This document shows positions 44,022 through 52,824 of a stretch of DNA of 64,000 bases, piece by piece. The stretch covers positions 1,240,001 to 1,304,000 of the forward strand of contig NZ_LT799838.1 in assembly GCF_900168255.1 (NCBI RefSeq). Reading direction: 5' to 3'. The notes beneath the pieces were generated by a model that worked only from the letters and a program-made list of their open reading frames with translations, searched no databases and was not told where the DNA came from. Within the stretch, counting starts at the first letter, position 1. Every line of letters starts with the position of its first letter. The position numbers and the translations under genes are program-made. This DNA comes from Psychrobacter sp. DAB_AL43B. GTDB taxonomy: Bacteria; Pseudomonadota; Gammaproteobacteria; Pseudomonadales; Moraxellaceae.

Positions 44022-45176
44022 ATGCTTATTGACCTTGCTGGACGTTCAAAAAACAAAACTTATAACACTATAGGTCAGCCCTATAAAAAAGAGTATGAGG
44101 TCCACCGCTTATACCAGCAACAGAACTACGAATTACCACTACGTCCACAGCGTACGGTTGTACAGTTTAACAGTACTTCTATGGAGTTGGTCGATAGATG
44201 GGAGTCTGAAAAAGGTTCATTAGTAGTAACATATACATTAGGCTTACTATTAGGACTCTTTGGATTAGGTGTATGCACTTTAATATTTTTTAAAGAGTTA
44301 TTTGATCATGGTTTTAACTGGGCTATAGTAGCTTTTTTTATCTTAATAGTTATATTAATAGCAGGTGTTTGGCTCGGTATAAAAATACTAAGCCGCGAAT
44401 TATTTACCTATACCTATTTCCCAGTACGCTTTAACCGCAAAAACGGTAAAGTCTATGTTATTGGTGCGAATAAACAAGTGGAAACCTACGACTGGAACAA
44501 ACTAAAGATCCATATGCAGAACGATATCAACGCTCCTTGGGATGTACGCTGTTGTGACGTAGATAATGCCGGTATTATTCAGCGCACCTTTAGCTTACCT
44601 TTTAGACATACCAGCCCTAATGAGTTTTTAAAACACCACTTTGCCTTTGTCAACGCTTATATGAACAGTAAGACCGACAAAGACATTAAACAAGTGGCGG
44701 ACAGTATCAGACATGTCTTTCCCATTCATCGGCGCAAAGAGATCTTGCAAGAGAGTATTGAGCGCAGTCGGTTTGAATATCATAGCAGATGGAAAGATAT
44801 GGAATACCCTGAAACTAGCTTGAAAATCGATTTGCACTATCTAGCGTCCACGCCTTTTTGGTTACTAAAGCTATTGGGACGTCGCTTAGCCGTATTAACC
44901 TGTACCACACCGCACTTTCCTTTTGAGATAGAGGCTGAGTGTGATATAAATCCTAATGATAAATTTGATTTAAATAAAAACCCGCCCAATCCGCCAAGGC
45001 GAGAGTACAGCTTACTAGAGAAAGCAGGTATTGGCGTGCTACTTGTCATAGGTTCAATTATTGGCTTGTCTGTCTTTGCCTTATTTATAGATATCATGGG
45101 CGCGGCAAGACCGCATGGCGACTATCCAAGCTTCTTTAAGATGCTTTGGGATGTATTGTTGTTTCGGTGGTTGTGA
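44022..45176 (+). CDS. Membrane immunity-type protein (DUF6708-like)
   Basis: The 384-residue protein has two adjacent membrane helices (LVVTYTLGLLLGLFGLGVCTLIFF, then WAIVAFFILIVILIAGVWLG when shortened at each end), a cytosolic domain with YTYFPVRFNRKNGKVYVIGA and QVETYDWNKLKIHMQND, a downstream AFVNAYMNSKTDKDI motif, and a C-terminal membrane helix (AGIGVLLVIGSIIGLSVFAL). The pattern resembles DUF6708-type proteins that accompany VasX-like toxins; the match is from memory and moderate. It sits behind the orphan toxin tip at 42752 and probably protects against it. Confidence 0.55.
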   Translation: MLIDLAGRSKNKTYNTIGQPYKKEYEVHRLYQQQNYELPLRPQRTVVQFNSTSMELVDRWESEKGSLVVTYTLGLLLGLFGLGVCTLIFFKELFDHGFNWAIVAFFILIVILIAGVWLGIKILSRELFTYTYFPVRFNRKNGKVYVIGANKQVETYDWNKLKIHMQNDINAPWDVRCCDVDNAGIIQRTFSLPFRHTSPNEFLKHHFAFVNAYMNSKTDKDIKQVADSIRHVFPIHRRKEILQESIERSRFEYHSRWKDMEYPETSLKIDLHYLASTPFWLLKLLGRRLAVLTCTTPHFPFEIEAECDINPNDKFDLNKNPPNPPRREYSLLEKAGIGVLLVIGSIIGLSVFALFIDIMGAARPHGDYPSFFKMLWDVLLFRWL

Positions 45177-45273
45177 GTTTAAATACTAAACTAGTCATTA
45201 AAATTAACTATGAGAAGAGTGATATAGAAGTTACATAGCCATAGATAGGGAATAAGAAGTTTTTTATCAAACC

Positions 45274-45538
45274 GTGCCCATCCTGATATTGCCACCAGTC
45301 TCATTCAACAGGCTGACTTGGTTGAAAGCTTACTTGGGATGCCATTGCCAGACAGTGTCTGGAGTAAGCCCGCGCTTATGCCAGCACCTACTACCTATCC
45401 AAGTCCATACCATCAAGACCAACGACAGCAATCTTATCAAGAGCGCCAGCTTGCTCTTTATTGCGGCTATCGTATTAGCATTACCCTACTGCATCCACGA
45501 GCAGGACTGGATATAACGCAATGGCTAGGACAAAGCCT
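45274..45538 (+). pseudogene. 5' part of duplicated vgrG, without start codon
   Basis: The sequence equals vgrG copy 1 from about codon 15 onward (30776-31040) and then is interrupted by the IS3-family element. The first 13-14 codons and the Shine-Dalgarno of copy 1 are replaced by unrelated sequence (GAATAAGAAGTTTTTTATC), so normal initiation is lost. Confidence 0.85.
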
Positions 45539-45550
45539 TGTAGTGGTCAA

Positions 45551-46432
45551 CTAATTTAGGACACCTGATAAGAGGTTTTTATTAAAGTATCGTTTCTCTT
45601 TTTCTAGCGGTGTTAAATAATCGTTGAAAGTATGCGGTCTCACGGTTTGATAATAGCCCCAGATATAATTACTGATGGCGATCTTAGCTTCAGTAATATT
45701 CTCATAACCGCCCTTTGGCATCCATTCAGTCTTAAAACTTCTAAAGAAGCGTTCAGTAGGCGCGTTGTCCCAACAATTACCACGACGACTCATACTCTGT
45801 GTCATACCTTCACAACTCGCCACGGATTCAGCAAACTTCTTACTGGTGTAATGGGTTCCCTGATCAGAGTGAAACAGCACTCCAATTGGCTGTAAGCGCG
45901 TCTGATATGCCATCTGCAGCGCTTTGGTTGTCAGCATACTGTCAGGCGAATCTGACACGGCAAAGCCAACAATACGACGGGCATATAAATCTAAAACAAC
46001 AGCTAAATAGCACCAGCCGCCTTTGATACGAATATATGTGACATCGCCCGTCCAGACTTGATTGGGTGCTGTTTGACTGAAATTTCTATTTAAGATATTG
46101 TGATGCGTTTTATGCGCCTCGTCAGCGTGCTTGTATTTATGCATCTTTAACTGACAGCTTTTAAGCCCCATCTGCGCCATGAATTTACCTGCTATATAGC
46201 GGGTCAGCTTGATGCCGTGTTCATTCATTAGTATGGCGGCAATGCTGCGAGCGCCTGCTGATTGCTTTGAGTCGTTAAATATTTGACGAATTAATGCCTT
46301 GTGCTTGACGGTTTCAAGACTGATGGGCTTGGGCTGCATGCCATAGTAGTAATTGCTTTTCATCACGCCAAACAGCTTGAACAAAAGGCTTTTACTCACC
46401 TGTTTATCTTGCTCTGCCAGATTTCTTATCAA
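45551..46432 (-). CDS. IS3-family transposase OrfB (rve integrase core)
   Basis: The 293-residue frame has an HTH_21-type start and the DDE core: WTGDVTYIRIKGG (first Asp), LFHSDQGTHYTS (second Asp) and NAPTERFFRSFKTEW (Glu). It can be made as an OrfAB fusion by -1 slippage in the A6 run of orfA; in the -1 frame the fusion reads KKGFCSAGIGQSERLSLIRN. Intact and possibly active. Confidence 0.88.
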   Translation of the reverse strand: MIRNLAEQDKQVSKSLLFKLFGVMKSNYYYGMQPKPISLETVKHKALIRQIFNDSKQSAGARSIAAILMNEHGIKLTRYIAGKFMAQMGLKSCQLKMHKYKHADEAHKTHHNILNRNFSQTAPNQVWTGDVTYIRIKGGWCYLAVVLDLYARRIVGFAVSDSPDSMLTTKALQMAYQTRLQPIGVLFHSDQGTHYTSKKFAESVASCEGMTQSMSRRGNCWDNAPTERFFRSFKTEWMPKGGYENITEAKIAISNYIWGYYQTVRPHTFNDYLTPLEKEKRYFNKNLLSGVLN

Positions 46433-46740
46433 CGATAGCCGTTCAGACTGTCCAATGCCAGCAGAGCAGAAGCCTTTTTTAGAATGTCACGCTCCATAGT
46501 CAGCCGCTTAACTTGTTTGCGCAATTCTTGAAGTTCTCGCTGTTCATCCGTTAAAGCGTTGCCGACTTTAGGTGCTTGGCCACTCATTTCTTGACGGTAT
46601 TGACTCAGCCATTTCTGCAAGGTGGATTTACCTATCCCTAAGGAATCGGCCACATCAGGTATGGTGCGGTTGTGATCAACAACTAAGCTGATGGCTTCTA
46701 ATTTAAATTCTCGGGTATATTGATTGCGTTTGTTGGTCAT
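46429..46740 (-). CDS. IS3-family transposase OrfA (HTH)
   Basis: The 103-residue protein starts MTNKRNQYTREFKLEAISLV and holds the HTH_Tnp_1 domain (PDVADSLGIGKSTLQKWLSQ) and a coiled coil before ERDILKKASALLALDSLNGY. It is the uninterrupted reference for the copy at 51593, which carries the palindromic element after DIL. Confidence 0.9.
   Translation of the reverse strand: MTNKRNQYTREFKLEAISLVVDHNRTIPDVADSLGIGKSTLQKWLSQYRQEMSGQAPKVGNALTDEQRELQELRKQVKRLTMERDILKKASALLALDSLNGYR
46475..46480 (-). promoter_or_regulatory. A6 programmed -1 frameshift site of IS3 #2
   Basis: The coding strand reads CTAAAAAAGGC, an A-AAA-AAG slippery heptamer in orfA. Slippage opens the orfB frame without a stop. 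The same spot is occupied by the 66-bp element in IS3 #1 and IS3 #3. Confidence 0.75.
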
Positions 46741-46794
46741 ACTATTTTCCTCTTTGGGTTAGTATAAACCTCTTACGTGCTGTCCTAATTTATT

Positions 46795-49680
46795 ATGCCA
46801 CTACACCTAGCTATTCATTGGCATACGGGTGACACGCTACTGCCAAACCAAACCCGCCACGGTTTCATCACCGAAGCAGTAGCCCTTGGCAGCAACAGCG
46901 GTATGGCCGCCTACCGCATTATTTGCGAGCCTACGTTAAGCCAGTTACGTTTATCTAGCCATAACCGCCGTCATCATCATCTCAGTCTCAGTGAGTTAAT
47001 TACTCAAATCATCAGTCCATATGATATGAACGTTGAGATTGACGAGCGCCTCAGTGATGACAGCAACTACCATATTCAGCACAGCGTGCAATACAACCAA
47101 ACCGATTTGGCCTATCTGACCCAATATCTTGCCCTCTACGGCATCACCGGCTACTACCGTCATGAGAGCGACAAGCACACTCTAGTCTTACTACCTAGTG
47201 ATGGCGAAATATTACGTCCAGACACAAATGGTATTCAAAGTATCTTAAGTCAAAACCCTGCCAACCTTGCTGATAGACAAGACCGCATCACTGCCATTCG
47301 TCCGCGTATTGCTCAGCATACTCAGCAAAGCGACCTACATCGTTATGACAGTCGCTTGATGAGTACTTATACCGGCAGTAGCAGTAGCGAGCAACCTATC
47401 GACTCATCAAACAGCACGCATCAGCGCTTTTTGCACAGTCATAGCCGTTTTGATGATGACAGTCTCGATAAGCTTGCCACCCGCTACCAGCAGAACGCGC
47501 AGCAGCGTGCCAATCTAGGCAGCTTAACTGGTAATATCCGTCACCTGAAACTACCAAGCGCGCATCATATCGATGGCAATCCTTATTTAACCGATCCCGT
47601 CAGTCTGGTTTCTATTCATCAGCACATTAACAATCATATTCCGGCAGATTGGCTAGGTATAGCCGCCTTTGATCCTATTACATTACAGCCAAATACCGAC
47701 CATGAAAATGATGACGACAACGTTCATCACGTTACGGCTTGTTATCTACCATTTCCGCACCATTATCATATTCCTTATGGGGAACAGCTTGCTACACTTG
47801 GACAACCGCATCCGAGTCTAACAGGTCTTATGAGCGCCAGTATTATTGACACCGATAGCAGCGCCATTACTCATGACCGCAACCACCGTGCTCATATTAG
47901 ATATCACTGGCAGCAAGAAGAAGGCAATGAACAAAGCAGTCATCAAAGCCAAGACAGCGCCCATTGGATACCCATTGCTAGTCATTTAGTCGCTGACCAC
48001 ATGGGACAAACCCATCCTTTGCGTCATGGCCAACATGTCCTGATTGACTTCATCGGTGGCGACATTACTCATCCCATCATCATTGGCAGCACCCATAACG
48101 GCCAAGGTAACTCTGATGCTCAGCATAATAGCATCGTCAGTGACACCGATACCCTTGATGCTACCAGTCCGACTTGGTTTATCAATCAAAGCCATGCTTA
48201 TCCTATTGATGGCATCAAGACCCAAAGTATCGATAGCAGCCGAACAGGCGAGGCCACCAAAGACAGCCTTATTAACGGTTATAACCAGCTGATGTTTGAC
48301 GTTCATCCTGACAGTCCGCAGATTAACGTCTATAGCAGCAGCTTCCAGTCTAGCCTAACCATCGGACATCTGTATCAGCATAGCGACCACACTCGCGGTC
48401 AAGCGCGTGGACAAGGCATCAGCATCGAAACCCAAGCCGCAGCCAATATGCAAGGCAGCACAGGCATTCATATTAGTAGCCATCAATCAGGCAGTCAATC
48501 AAAGCGGCACATGAGTCATGACAGCCATAGCAAACTGCAAGCTGCTGACCAGCATCAACAAGCCTACACGCAGCTTGCCGAGACTCATCAGCCAGTGGGA
48601 CTAGAGGGCAGCAGCAAAGCCAATAACACCGCAGAACAGCAAACACCGTTTGCCCAGTTTAGCAAAGACACTAACGATATTACGCTTAGCGAATCTGGAC
48701 AATGGCAAAAAGCCAACCTGCTCATTGACTCCCAGCGTCATCTCGCACTGTTAAGTGGACAACATAGTCAGCATACCAGTACAGAAAGCACGCATAGCCA
48801 CGCCACCGACAACACCCATCATCACAGTCAAACCCAGATGAATCAACTGGTGGCAGGCAATATTCACTACTACTCAAACAAAGCTCAGACCCATACCGCT
48901 GCTCATGGCGATGTGACGATACAAGCGCATCAAGCACAAATGCGTCTTGACAGCGAACAAGTACTACGCATCCATAGTCGAGACAGTATTGAGATTATCG
49001 CCCCTGACACGCTGACCCTAAAAGCGGCAGGTAGCGGTATTGAGATATCGGGTGGTAATGTGACCTTTATCACGCCTGCTCAGGTAGGCTATAAGGCGAG
49101 TAAGGTGGATTGGGGTAGTGGAGGTGGTATTGGCTTTCCTGCTGTACATTTGCCAACGGCAAACCTGCTTGAGAATAGTGAAATAATTAACCCATTAGTA
49201 AAGGTATTTCCACACATTTTCCCACCTTGTCATAATATTCTAGCTTCTATTGAAAAGTTAGATGGCAGCCGTTTCGAGAGCTGTAATGAACTCAAATTTA
49301 CAAGTGGTATGATTGCTGAGAAATGGTTGGCTGCTAATGGAAAAATTTATTTTATTCCTCAATCTGATATTGCAGGCAATTACACTATATTTATAAATAA
49401 TGAGCCTTACTCATTAAGTGACGATGTTTTTTTATCTGAACAACCAAAAGATATTATCCAATCTACTTATGATCAATTACAAGTCTTGAATGACATGGGA
49501 GCGCAATATGAATCTGAATTTGGGAAAGGAAGTAGTTGCGATATATCATTAAATACAGGTTTAAATAGGTATAGCATAATACTTGATTATATTGAGTCAG
49601 CTAATTGGAACCGAGATGATATGAATAAGTTGATTAATATAATGCAAGGCGTATCTATAGATTTTACGGAGAAATACTAA
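46795..49680 (+). CDS. vgrG: VgrG copy 2, 3' part reopened by an ATG in the IS end, with distinct C-terminal tail
   Basis: The frame begins with an ATG inside the right end of the IS3 element (MPLH) and runs straight into VgrG sequence from about residue 102 of copy 1 (AIHWHTGDTLL). Up to about 48935 it is apparently identical to copy 1, then diverges into a new tail of about 180 residues (from GFPAVHLPTANLLENSEI to GVSIDFTEKY) with no recognised domain. The start of the gp27-like domain is missing, so it is at best a partial spike. The tail probably fits the effector encoded next (49680). Confidence 0.7.
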   Translation: MPLHLAIHWHTGDTLLPNQTRHGFITEAVALGSNSGMAAYRIICEPTLSQLRLSSHNRRHHHLSLSELITQIISPYDMNVEIDERLSDDSNYHIQHSVQYNQTDLAYLTQYLALYGITGYYRHESDKHTLVLLPSDGEILRPDTNGIQSILSQNPANLADRQDRITAIRPRIAQHTQQSDLHRYDSRLMSTYTGSSSSEQPIDSSNSTHQRFLHSHSRFDDDSLDKLATRYQQNAQQRANLGSLTGNIRHLKLPSAHHIDGNPYLTDPVSLVSIHQHINNHIPADWLGIAAFDPITLQPNTDHENDDDNVHHVTACYLPFPHHYHIPYGEQLATLGQPHPSLTGLMSASIIDTDSSAITHDRNHRAHIRYHWQQEEGNEQSSHQSQDSAHWIPIASHLVADHMGQTHPLRHGQHVLIDFIGGDITHPIIIGSTHNGQGNSDAQHNSIVSDTDTLDATSPTWFINQSHAYPIDGIKTQSIDSSRTGEATKDSLINGYNQLMFDVHPDSPQINVYSSSFQSSLTIGHLYQHSDHTRGQARGQGISIETQAAANMQGSTGIHISSHQSGSQSKRHMSHDSHSKLQAADQHQQAYTQLAETHQPVGLEGSSKANNTAEQQTPFAQFSKDTNDITLSESGQWQKANLLIDSQRHLALLSGQHSQHTSTESTHSHATDNTHHHSQTQMNQLVAGNIHYYSNKAQTHTAAHGDVTIQAHQAQMRLDSEQVLRIHSRDSIEIIAPDTLTLKAAGSGIEISGGNVTFITPAQVGYKASKVDWGSGGGIGFPAVHLPTANLLENSEIINPLVKVFPHIFPPCHNILASIEKLDGSRFESCNELKFTSGMIAEKWLAANGKIYFIPQSDIAGNYTIFINNEPYSLSDDVFLSEQPKDIIQSTYDQLQVLNDMGAQYESEFGKGSSCDISLNTGLNRYSIILDYIESANWNRDDMNKLINIMQGVSIDFTEKY
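46806..48935 (+). repeat. vgrG duplication, copy 2 (3' segment)
   Basis: This matches 31038-33167 at a constant offset of 15768 bp. Together with 45274-45538 it is the second copy of the vgrG duplication. Confidence 0.85.
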
Positions 49681-50447
49681 TGCCGAAAGCTGCTCCCATA
49701 TATGAAGAATTGACAGGAGGTGTTCATATTGTCACTTTACCTGGTTCTAGCATAAGAATGACTCCAATACTTCAAAGAGGAACATCGGTACCTTGGCATT
49801 TTAGGCATACTGTAGAAGAGGCTCAAGAAGAAGGAGGTTTTGACGTTTGTATTAATGCTCAGTGGTACGATCTTTCTCTTGGTACTACAGGCAATGAAGG
49901 AATTGCTGTATTGGGTACAGGTGAAAGATATGGTAGTAGTTTTCCTAGCCTATGGAGCGTTTCACAAACTAGTAACTATAAGTGGGTTGTTCAATACGGA
50001 GATCCGCCCAGCAACGCATACACGGGTATCGGAGGATTATGCCCTCTAGTTATTGACAACTTAAAATATGGCGAAAACAATCAATACAGTCGTCAACTTG
50101 TTAATTCTGTTCCGAGAGGTGAGCCATTAGCGCGTCATAGACAGTTCCTTACGCAAAGAAGTTCTGCTAGATTTGCAGCATTAAATATTGCAAAAAATAA
50201 AGGTAAGGCAGGATTTGGAATACTGTTGGACGGTAGTGTTGTAGTGATTGTTGAACAGGATGATACAGCTAAATTAACATATTATGAGTTTCGAGACTTG
50301 TTTGTAGAACGTAACTGTATTCATGCAATGGGATGCGATGGTAGTGACTCGGTTTTTTTATATTATGACAACACTTGGGAAGTAAGCGCTAGTTTCATAA
50401 AAAATAATACTCAAACCTCTGGACTAGGATTTAGAATTGATGGATAG
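49680..50447 (+). CDS. Phosphodiester glycosidase (NAGPA)-like protein, T6SS effector candidate
   Basis: The 255-residue protein starts at the last base of the vgrG copy 2 stop codon. Its C-terminal half, FGILLDGSVVVIVEQDD, LTYYEFRDLFVERNCIHAMG and CDGSDSVFLYYDN, matches the end pattern of the NAGPA domain (family consensus ALNLDGGGSS followed by a hydrophobic strand). The family cleaves phosphodiester-linked sugars, such as N-acetylglucosamine-1-phosphodiester. Position behind vgrG and before a membrane protein gene suggests an envelope-acting effector. The family call is from pattern memory, and the effector role is inferred. Confidence 0.55.
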   Translation: MPKAAPIYEELTGGVHIVTLPGSSIRMTPILQRGTSVPWHFRHTVEEAQEEGGFDVCINAQWYDLSLGTTGNEGIAVLGTGERYGSSFPSLWSVSQTSNYKWVVQYGDPPSNAYTGIGGLCPLVIDNLKYGENNQYSRQLVNSVPRGEPLARHRQFLTQRSSARFAALNIAKNKGKAGFGILLDGSVVVIVEQDDTAKLTYYEFRDLFVERNCIHAMGCDGSDSVFLYYDNTWEVSASFIKNNTQTSGLGFRIDG

Positions 50448-50919
50448 CTATAAAAAGAATAAGCTTAAAATTGTGTTTTTTATTATATTACTCTCTATGT
50501 GTATCGTATTGAATATTACCTATGTTTCAGTTTTCTTATTAGAATCCAAATATAGTTTTATTTGGTTATGGGCTTCTAAATCGTCAGCAAAAATTTATCA
50601 GTTATATTATATAGCTTTTATATTTAACTGTTTAATTTGTATCATTTCTTTGTCAATTCCAGTTTTTCTATCTAAAACCTTACAAAAAATTATTTTAAGG
50701 CTTTTTTGGTTTCTTATCATACCGATTTTAATTTTAACTATAAGAGCATTTGTAGGATTTGTAGTTTTTGATCTAGAACTATACCCATTTGAACCATCAA
50801 GTTATGTAGAGCAAACCGATATATCGTCTGAATATTATAGCAAGATGTATTGTAATTATTGGAGTTTTGGTGTAGATAGTAGTTATTCACATCCAGAGTT
50901 ATGCGGTAGGCCGAATTAA
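50437..50919 (+). CDS. Small membrane protein, immunity candidate for the NAGPA-like protein
   Basis: The 160-residue protein overlaps the preceding gene by 11 bp and has three hydrophobic segments (IVFFIILLSMCIVLNITYVS; LYYIAFIFNCLICIISLSIP; LRLFWFLIIPILILTIRAF), then a periplasmic-type tail with two Cys (MYCNYW, HPELCG). No family is recognised. Tight coupling to the putative effector suggests immunity. Confidence 0.55.
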   Translation: MMDSYKKNKLKIVFFIILLSMCIVLNITYVSVFLLESKYSFIWLWASKSSAKIYQLYYIAFIFNCLICIISLSIPVFLSKTLQKIILRLFWFLIIPILILTIRAFVGFVVFDLELYPFEPSSYVEQTDISSEYYSKMYCNYWSFGVDSSYSHPELCGRPN

Positions 50920-50929
50920 AAATATAAAA

Positions 50930-51526
50930 ATGAATAACTACATCATACGACCACAAGAGATTTATCTACTAGAGCGCTATAGTTCACCCGCTTACTTTAA
51001 AGAGATGCGCGATGCCTTTGCGAATATGCTAGAAGCTGCTGAATATGCATTGGAGCTGTTTGTCAACGATTTACCCTTTGATTACCGTACGCGTCCCATC
51101 AATAGACAACCTGATATCGTCTGGGGCGAACGGGTATTGCCAAATTTGCGTGATACTTTGGATAGTCTTAATGTCGGTTATCAAGAGCTGTTAAAAGGGG
51201 ATCTAGCGGCAATAAGATATGGCGGTAATGTACAAAGTGATTTTCGGGCTATCAGTACGGATTATGATATCGACTGGATGCCAGAGCAGCAACAGCTGGA
51301 TTATGAGAAATGGCGGAGAGAGGCAAGCTTATGTGCTTTTAATATGAAGATAACTAGCTATTTTGGTTGGAAAATAGGTAGTCTGACTGAACGCTACACG
51401 ACTGAATCAAGAGGACCGCTGAACCCACCTGAATCATGGCCTATTTATCGTCTTAGTCCAAAATATAGCGTTGAGTTAGATGAAGTCGTGCCTGTCGCTG
51501 GTATGTATATACCAGACAGAGTAGAT
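50930..51526 (+). pseudogene. Imm71/72-like immunity gene, 3' end cut by IS3 #3
   Basis: The frame starts MNNYIIRPQEIYLLERYSSP and keeps the family motifs RPINRQPDIVWGERVLPNLR, YQELLKGDLAAI and TTESRGPLNPPESWPIYRL. After VPVAGMYIPDRVD the IS3 end (51527) interrupts it, and the frame ends inside the IS at 51559. The region containing the late CP-x-(2)-GLWW motif of the paralogue at 38894 is lost. It has a good match to the paralogue up to that point. Confidence 0.7.
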
Positions 51527-51592
51527 TGTAGTGGCATAATTAAATTGGACAGCGCATAAGAGGTTTATACTAACCCAAAGAAGGAAAACAGT

Positions 51593-51868
51593 ATGACCAA
51601 CAAACGCAACCAATATACCCGAGAATTTAAATTAGAAGCGATTAGCTTAGTCACTGATCACAAACGTAAAATACCTGACGTTGCTGATTCATTGGGGATA
51701 GGCAAATCCACCCTCCAGAAATGGCTAAGTCAGTACCGTCAAGAAATGAGTAGCCAAGCACCTAAAGTCGGCAATGCCTTAACCGATGAACAGCGAGAGC
51801 TCCAAGAGCTGCGTAAACAGGTTAAGCGGCTGACTATGGAGCGCGACATCTTAAATGAGGAGGGATAA
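51593..51868 (+). pseudogene. IS3-family OrfA, terminated by palindromic element
   Basis: It is nearly identical to OrfA of IS3 #2 up to TMERDIL, where the usual KKASALLALDSL is replaced by NEEG and a stop encoded by the element. The remainder (GCTTCTGCTCTGCTGGCATT) continues after the element at 51921. Confidence 0.8.
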
Positions 51869-51920
51869 AACGAAGCACTGCTTCGTCCCGACGCAAGGCG
51901 AGAGCTATGCTCGAGTGAGG
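51855..51920 (+). repeat. Palindromic 66-bp element, copy B (inside IS3 orfA)
   Basis: It starts ATGAGGAGGGATAAA, then the hairpin ACGAAGCACTGCTTCGT, CCCGACGCAAGG, CGAGAGC-TAT-GCTCG, and ends GTGAGG. Compared with IS3 #2 (CTAAAAAAGGCTTC), 66 bp replace 6 bp at the -1 slippery site, net +60. It differs from copy A at about eight of 66 positions, including a paired change at the base of the hairpin. Confidence 0.85.
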
Positions 51921-51937
51921 CTTCTGCTCTGCTGGCA

Positions 51938-52824
51938 TTGGACAGCCTGAACGGCCAGCTTGCAGAGCAAGATAAACGGGTGAATAAAAGCCTTCTGTGT
52001 AAGCTATTTGGCGTGATGAAGAGCAGTTACTACTATGGAGTAAAGCCCAAGCCAATTAGCCTAGAAATCGTCAAGCACAAGGCATTAATCCGTCAAATAT
52101 TCACCGATTCAAAGCAATCAGCTGGCACTGCATCGTTGCCATACTTATGAATAAACACGGCATCAAGCTTACCCGCTATATAGCAGATAAACTCATGGCG
52201 CAGATGGGGCTTAAAAGTTGTCAGTTAAAGACGCGTAAATACAAGCACGCTAATGAAGAACACAAAGCTCATAACAACATAGTGAACCGCAACTTTAGCC
52301 CAACAGCGCCCAATCGGGTCTGGACAGGTGATGGCACTTATATTCGTATCAAAGGAGGCTGGTGCTACCTAGCTGTTGTTTTAGATTTATATGCCCGTCG
52401 TATTGTTGGCTTTGCTGTATCAGATTCCCCTGACAGCGTACTGACCGCTAAAGCGTTGCAGATGGCGTATTACAGCAGACTCAAACCTAGTGGCGTGCTG
52501 TTTCATTCCGATCAGGGAACCCATTACACCAGTGCAAGGTTCGCTGAATCTGTAGTAAGTTGTGAGGGGATGATACAAAGTATGAGCCGTCGTGGAAATT
52601 GTTGGGACAACGCGCCAACTGAGCTCTTCTTTAGAAGCTTTAAAATGGAATGGATGCCAGAGGGCGGCTATGAGAATATCGCTGAGGCTAAAAGCGCTAT
52701 TATTGATTATATTTGGGGCTATTATCAAACCGTGAGACCACACCGTTTTAATGATTATTTGTCACCAGCAGAAAAAGAGAAACGTTACTTTAATCAAAAC
52801 CTCTTATCACGTGTCCTAAATTAG
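51938..52824 (+). pseudogene. IS3-family OrfB, frameshifted
   Basis: Two frames (51938-52150 and 52147-52824) together cover OrfB. A few bases are missing near 52130 relative to IS3 #2 (CAATCAGCAGGCGCTCGCAG in the reference), breaking the frame. Catalytic motifs remain but with changes such as TGDGTYIR instead of TGDVTYIR. Confidence 0.8.

Larger units (their letters stand above)
45539..46805 (-). mobile_element. IS3-family insertion sequence #2, intact, inside vgrG copy 2
   Basis: The 1267-bp element has ends TGTAGTGG (related inner part TAATTTAGGACA / AAATTAGGACA) and a 3-bp target duplication CCT at 45536-45538 and 46806-46808. Comparison with the uninterrupted vgrG at 31031-31050 (AAAGCCTAGC) confirms the site. 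It carries orfA and orfB with a proper A6 slippery site. Confidence 0.93.
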
